Origin: Clostridia bacterium
Lineage (GTDB): Bacteria; Bacillota_E; SLMV01; PUMD01
Reading direction: 5' to 3'
NCBI GenBank assembly: GCA_007128555.1
Contig: SKXF01000319.1
Location: forward strand, 1 to 9,318
DNA length: 9,318 nt
Under the pieces are notes generated by a model. It saw only the letters and a list, made by a program, of their open reading frames with translations, did not search any database and was not told the origin of the DNA. Each line of letters opens with the position of its first letter. Within the stretch, counting starts at the first letter, position 1. Shown here one piece after another: positions 6,169 to 9,318 of this stretch. Made by a program: the position numbers and the translations under genes.

Positions 6169-6372
6169 GAGTTGGGGAAGGGTTTTGTCCCATTTAGAGA
6201 ATCAGTATTATCCTCTGCCTCTGTATAGGGGGTCCATGAGGCGGATCCATAGCTCCGAGTGGGAGGCCGCAAGGTGCCATGAGAACGCCACGCCAGGTGA
6301 CGTCATGTCGTCAGTCGCGTTGCTATTGAGCGGCTTTGTCTCATCCGGCAGTTACTGTTCAGCGTTTCGGAA

Positions 6373-7521
6373 CTACGTCTCCAGGTTTGCCTGCGTCTGA
6401 TCCATCAGCTCGGAGATCGCGCGTAAGATGATGTCGGCTTCGCCGTCTCCCAGGGTCAGGGCGTTGATGGAGATGCAGTCTCGCAGGATACCGCTCACGT
6501 AGATCGGAGGATCCCAGTTCTGAAGCTTGGCGATCATTTCGTCCCGTTGGGCAGTGGGGTCTTCACCGAGGAATCGGACCTCACAGAAAGGATAGGGTTC
6601 ACCGGAGTCACCCGGCATCCTTCGGTAGGCATCGAGCCCATCCACCGGGGCCAGACCGTCTGCCAGGTGGGCGACGAGGTTCTCGTGGCCTTCGATTTCC
6701 TTTTCATGATCCAGTGAGAGGTAGCGCTGCACCGCAGCCACCAACGCTACGATCTCTTCTTTAGGCACCTTCATGGATCGGCCAATATTGTGGTTGGGAG
6801 GGCCCAGAAGGCGGCAGGCTTCGATGAGTTCCTTGCGGCCCAATACGAGTCCGCTGCTCTGGGGTCCCTTCAAGGCCTTGCCGCCGGAGAAGACGACCAA
6901 ATCCGCCCCCATCTGGGTGAACTTGCTGAGGTTTTCAGGCGGTGGCAGCTGGCCCGCAGCGTCGACGATCACCTTGAGGTCATGACGGTGAGCGATCTCA
7001 ATGGTCTGTTCCAGGGTGAGGGCCGAGTGCTCATGTCGCCAGCCCCCCCGGTACAGGAAGTAGAAGATACCCGCTGTATTTTCCGTGATGGCTGCCTCCA
7101 GTTGCCATGGATCTGTGCGTCGCGCATAGCCGAACTCCACGATGCGGGCACCAGAAACGGGAATGATGCGGTCGTAGGGGTTCATGTGAGTCCGGTGAAC
7201 CAGGAACTCATTGGGCATGCCCGTCGTGTCCGGAAGCCTGCGTATGTTATCCAGGTCATTTCCGGTCATGCAGGCACATGCGGCCAGCAGGAGACCGGAC
7301 GAGCTTCCGGCACTGATGTAGCAGGCTTCATTCTGGGTGAGACGGGCAATGTGGTCTCCGGCCTTCTGCTGGAGCTCCCTGAGATCCACGAAATGCTGTG
7401 CCGCCCGTTCCATGGCCTGCAGGACCTCTGGGGGCATGAGGCTACCTCCCACGTTGGTTGAAGTGCCAACTGCGTTGATGATTTTCCTGACCTGCAGTTT
7501 CTCGTACCAGTCTATACTCAT
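6373..7521 (-). CDS. SelA/DgaE-family PLP-dependent enzyme (ammonia-lyase-like or aminotransferase-fold)
   Basis: This 382-residue fold-type I PLP protein belongs to the group that includes SelA and D-glucosaminate-6-phosphate ammonia-lyase. It opens with the family-typical RKIINAVGTSTNVGGSLMP (12-30). The cofactor-phosphate loop is ISAGSSSGLLLA (69-80), and Asp187 in VDAAGQLPP should bind the pyridine nitrogen. The PLP lysine is probably Lys215 in FSGGKALKGPQSSG. It is shorter than SelA (about 460 residues) and lacks its N-terminal tRNA-binding domain, so selenocysteine synthesis is unlikely. Elimination of ammonia or water from an amino acid or amino sugar acid fits the family. ATG at 7521 is chosen because GGAGAGGAG ends 8 bases upstream; an upstream in-frame ATG (7593) would add 24 residues outside the family core. 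It lies alone on the minus strand, converging on the DapA-family gene. Substrate unknown. Confidence 0.85.
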   Translation of the reverse strand: MSIDWYEKLQVRKIINAVGTSTNVGGSLMPPEVLQAMERAAQHFVDLRELQQKAGDHIARLTQNEACYISAGSSSGLLLAACACMTGNDLDNIRRLPDTTGMPNEFLVHRTHMNPYDRIIPVSGARIVEFGYARRTDPWQLEAAITENTAGIFYFLYRGGWRHEHSALTLEQTIEIAHRHDLKVIVDAAGQLPPPENLSKFTQMGADLVVFSGGKALKGPQSSGLVLGRKELIEACRLLGPPNHNIGRSMKVPKEEIVALVAAVQRYLSLDHEKEIEGHENLVAHLADGLAPVDGLDAYRRMPGDSGEPYPFCEVRFLGEDPTAQRDEMIAKLQNWDPPIYVSGILRDCISINALTLGDGEADIILRAISELMDQTQANLET

Positions 7522-7904
7522 TCTTAATTCTCCTCTCCGAATGCCTCGTAGTCTTTCGCCGACCGAATCCACATTCCCTGTAGCTCCGTACATGACATCG
7601 GTTCTGTCCAGCGGAGCGGTGACTCCACGGACTTGCCCTCTGCTAAGGCAGGTGGCGTGTTAGCCTTCTCCGACATGGGTTGATGCTTCAGGTAGCGCTG
7701 GGGCGTAAAGGGTCAACCAGACCAAATTTATGGACCGAATAGCCAGGGGCCTGTTGTTTCGTTGCAAGGGCGCTGGTCCTGGCACATCGAGCCCTTTGCG
7801 CTGGCGCTGAAGCCCCGCTACAAAGGGGTATGTGAGGAGGTCCACGGGATCTTTACCCCACATGGTGCGCCCTATGAGGCGGAAGATGTACCCCGCAGGA
7901 GAAG
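7522..7904. other. Intergenic/degenerate region with one unidentified coding remnant
   Basis: No intact gene is present. On the plus strand a frame stays open from 7696 to the stop at 7924-7926 without an ATG. It reads as protein-like, with GRWSWHIEPFALAL and CEEVHGIFTPHGAPYEAED, and ends just where the transposase remnant begins in another frame. It could be the tail of a decayed gene, but I cannot name the family. No promoter for the SelA-family gene was convincing. Confidence 0.35.
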
Positions 7905-8261
7905 GTGTTCTGGCCTCTCTGTGTAATTGTTAAACCAGAGCAAACAGAGCGTGGAGCCAGAACACAGCATACGACCATCTCGCAGGCAGGAGAGCCTCCT
8001 TCCCTGGACGATCGCGAGAATCTCGGGGGAGATCTAGAGGCTGAGCGTGACCGTCGGGATGATTACCCGGTGCGTGCTCTATGGAATCGTCTCATCGCCC
8101 GGCTGTTCTTCGGCAGCGAACCCGTTGCCGGTTTGCGTCGAGGGTTGCGCCGAGACGCCCAGTTGTGGTGAATGTGCGGTTTCGAGGGGGACCGGGTTCC
8201 CAGTGCAGCGGTATACAGCCGGTTCCTGCGGACCGAGATCGAGGAAGGTGATGTGGGTTGA
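7905..8261 (+). pseudogene. Truncated transposase N-terminal remnant with internal stop
   Basis: The conceptual translation contains RDDYPVRALWNRLIARLFF, then GSEPVAGLRRGLRRDAQL, and, after an in-frame TGA at 8169-8171, MCGFEGDRVPSAAVYSRFL. This matches, from memory, the N-terminal pattern of a transposase family (DDYPxRAxWNSxxAGxVF, LRRELxRNAQLRxxCGFD, VPSxxxYSRFL). The expected spacing from AQL to CGF is kept across the stop, so it is a nonsense mutation rather than a frameshift. The reading frame ends at TGA 8259-8261, and the catalytic C-terminal part is missing. No terminal inverted repeats were found. The remnant is non-functional and marks a past insertion or rearrangement next to the dehydrogenase gene. 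Confidence 0.6.
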
Positions 8262-9318
8262 GTCGACACAGAATAGGCGTTATGGACGGCGATGGAATCG
8301 GACCGGAGATCGTGCCCGAGGCCGTTCGGGTCGTCCAGGCCGCGGCCTCGATGAAAGAGGACCTGGACATCGAGTGGGTTCACCTGCCCGTAGGTTACGC
8401 ATCGCTTCTCGAACGTGGGGAGACGCTTCCGGAGTCAACACTGAGCGGGCTGGCGGGCCTCGATGGATGGATCCTGGGCCCGATTGGTCACATGGATTAT
8501 CCTAAAGACAATCCGCGGGCCGTGAATCCCCATCCCATCATACGCAAGAGGTTTTCGCTTCACAGCAATATCAGGCCGGCGAGATCCCATCCGTCGATCA
8601 GCAGCATACATGAAGATGTTGACCTGGTAATCGTCCGTGAGAACAACGAGGGATTTCAGCCCGATCGCAACGTTTTCGCAGGCTCGGGTGAGTTTATGCC
8701 GTCGCCTGATATGGTGGTATCGGTACGGGTGATCAGTCGAGGAAACTCGGAGTTCGTCGCCCGAACTGCGTTCGAACTGGCCAGGGAACGCGGTGCCAGG
8801 AGACGAGTGACCATTGTTCATAAGAACACGGTGTTCAAGTTGGGATGTGGTCTGTTCGTCGACTGTTGCCGGGAGGTTTCTTCCGATTACCCGGAGATCC
8901 AGTGTGACGAGGTTGTGGTGGACACCTTTGCCATGCGATTGGCCATGGCGCCGCAGGAGTTTGACGTCATCGTGACCACCAATATGTTTGGAGATATTTT
9001 GAGTGATGAAGCCGCTGGCCTGGTGGGTGGCCTGGGAATGGCACCGGGTCTTTGCGTAGGGCCGAAGTATGCCATGGCACAGGCTACCCATGGTTCAGCA
9101 CCCGACATAGCTGGCAGGGGAATTGCCAACCCGTACGCCATGGTGGTCTCAGCAGCGATGCTGATGTCGTGGCTCGGGAAGAGGGCAGGCGACCCGTCTG
9201 TCATCGAGGTGGGAGATGTCATATCGAGGGCCATGGATGCCGTTCTGGCGGATGGTCAACATGTGACGCCAGACCTGGGAGGTAGTGCAGGGAGCACGGA
9301 GATGGCAGACGCAGTGAT
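8258..9318 (+). CDS. Isocitrate/isopropylmalate dehydrogenase-family enzyme (partial, runs off right edge)
   Basis: At least 353 residues are encoded with no stop before the window ends; the last blocks (PDLGGSAGSTEMADAV) are the usual C-terminus, so only a few residues are missing. The nucleotide-fold opener is RIGVMDGDGIGPEIV (5-19). Other family marks are IRPARS (105-110), VRENNEG (126-132), the catalytic Lys189 in VHKNTVF, Asp246 and Asp250 in TNMFGDILSDEAAG, and the NAD-binding HGSAPDIAG (278-286). The family oxidises a 2-hydroxyacid and usually decarboxylates it (isocitrate, isopropylmalate, tartrate, homoisocitrate). The catalytic Tyr expected in RENTEGxY is Gln134 (RENNEGFQ), with a longer loop after it, so the substrate is probably unusual. 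TTG at 8258 gives the proper N-terminus and follows GAGGAAGG (8241-8248) 9 bases upstream. ATG at 8282 would delete the first beta strand. The start overlaps the stop of the transposase remnant. Confidence 0.87.
   Translation, partial: MSRHRIGVMDGDGIGPEIVPEAVRVVQAAASMKEDLDIEWVHLPVGYASLLERGETLPESTLSGLAGLDGWILGPIGHMDYPKDNPRAVNPHPIIRKRFSLHSNIRPARSHPSISSIHEDVDLVIVRENNEGFQPDRNVFAGSGEFMPSPDMVVSVRVISRGNSEFVARTAFELARERGARRRVTIVHKNTVFKLGCGLFVDCCREVSSDYPEIQCDEVVVDTFAMRLAMAPQEFDVIVTTNMFGDILSDEAAGLVGGLGMAPGLCVGPKYAMAQATHGSAPDIAGRGIANPYAMVVSAAMLMSWLGKRAGDPSVIEVGDVISRAMDAVLADGQHVTPDLGGSAGSTEMADAV

Noticed and set aside
6790..7461. 223-codon open frame on the plus strand
   Set aside because: Antisense shadow of the SelA-family gene.
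8435..9091. 218-codon open frame on the minus strand
   Set aside because: It lies wholly antisense to the strongly supported IDH/IMDH-family gene and has no family motifs.
1..9318. CRISPR array, integrase attachment sites or plasmid origin
   Set aside because: No regularly spaced direct repeats, iterons, tRNA-end duplications or replication genes were seen.

Overview
The window is bacterial DNA of moderately high GC. An FMN (RFN) riboswitch at the left edge supports a bacterium, and a ferredoxin-type dihydropyrimidine-dehydrogenase-like enzyme suggests an anaerobe. An anaerobic soil or sediment lineage such as Chloroflexota would fit, but the sequence alone does not settle the phylum. Start codons are mixed: two enzymes appear to start with TTG and one with GTG, each behind a purine-rich Shine-Dalgarno sequence.

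Layout. Positions 1-235 hold the minus-strand leader of a gene lying off the left edge: a promoter at about 205-233, an FMN riboswitch at 38-178 and a terminator-type hairpin at 3-22. A small membrane-anchored protein of unknown function follows on the plus strand (302-841). It converges on a minus-strand pair made of an alanine-racemase-like PLP enzyme (937-2082) and an AllE-type ureidoglycine aminohydrolase (2240-3004). A 748-base gap (3005-3752) carries paired TTCGTACG palindromes and a G-rich tract. It separates this pair from a plus-strand pair: a PreA-like flavin/iron-sulfur dehydrogenase (3753-4898) and a DapA-family TIM-barrel lyase (4978-5889). After a 483-base convergent gap comes a minus-strand SelA/DgaE-family PLP enzyme (6373-7521). 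Then follows a degenerate stretch with an unidentified remnant and a broken transposase (7905-8261). Last is a plus-strand isocitrate/isopropylmalate-dehydrogenase-family enzyme (8258 to beyond the right edge).

How the genes may work together. Six enzymes in a row belong to catabolic superfamilies: a ureide aminohydrolase, an amino-acid racemase, a flavin/Fe-S reductase or dehydrogenase, a Schiff-base lyase, a PLP ammonia-lyase-like enzyme and a beta-decarboxylating hydroxyacid dehydrogenase. Only the AllE homologue looks canonical, with all four expected metal ligands. The others carry changes at residues that normally define the textbook substrates. I infer an accessory catabolic island for a ureide- or amino-acid-like nitrogen compound rather than housekeeping copies of alr, dapA, selA, leuB and preA. 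No regulator, transporter or other allantoin gene (allB, allC, allD, fdrA) is present, so substrate and pathway order are unknown. The transposase remnant shows past rearrangement of the region.
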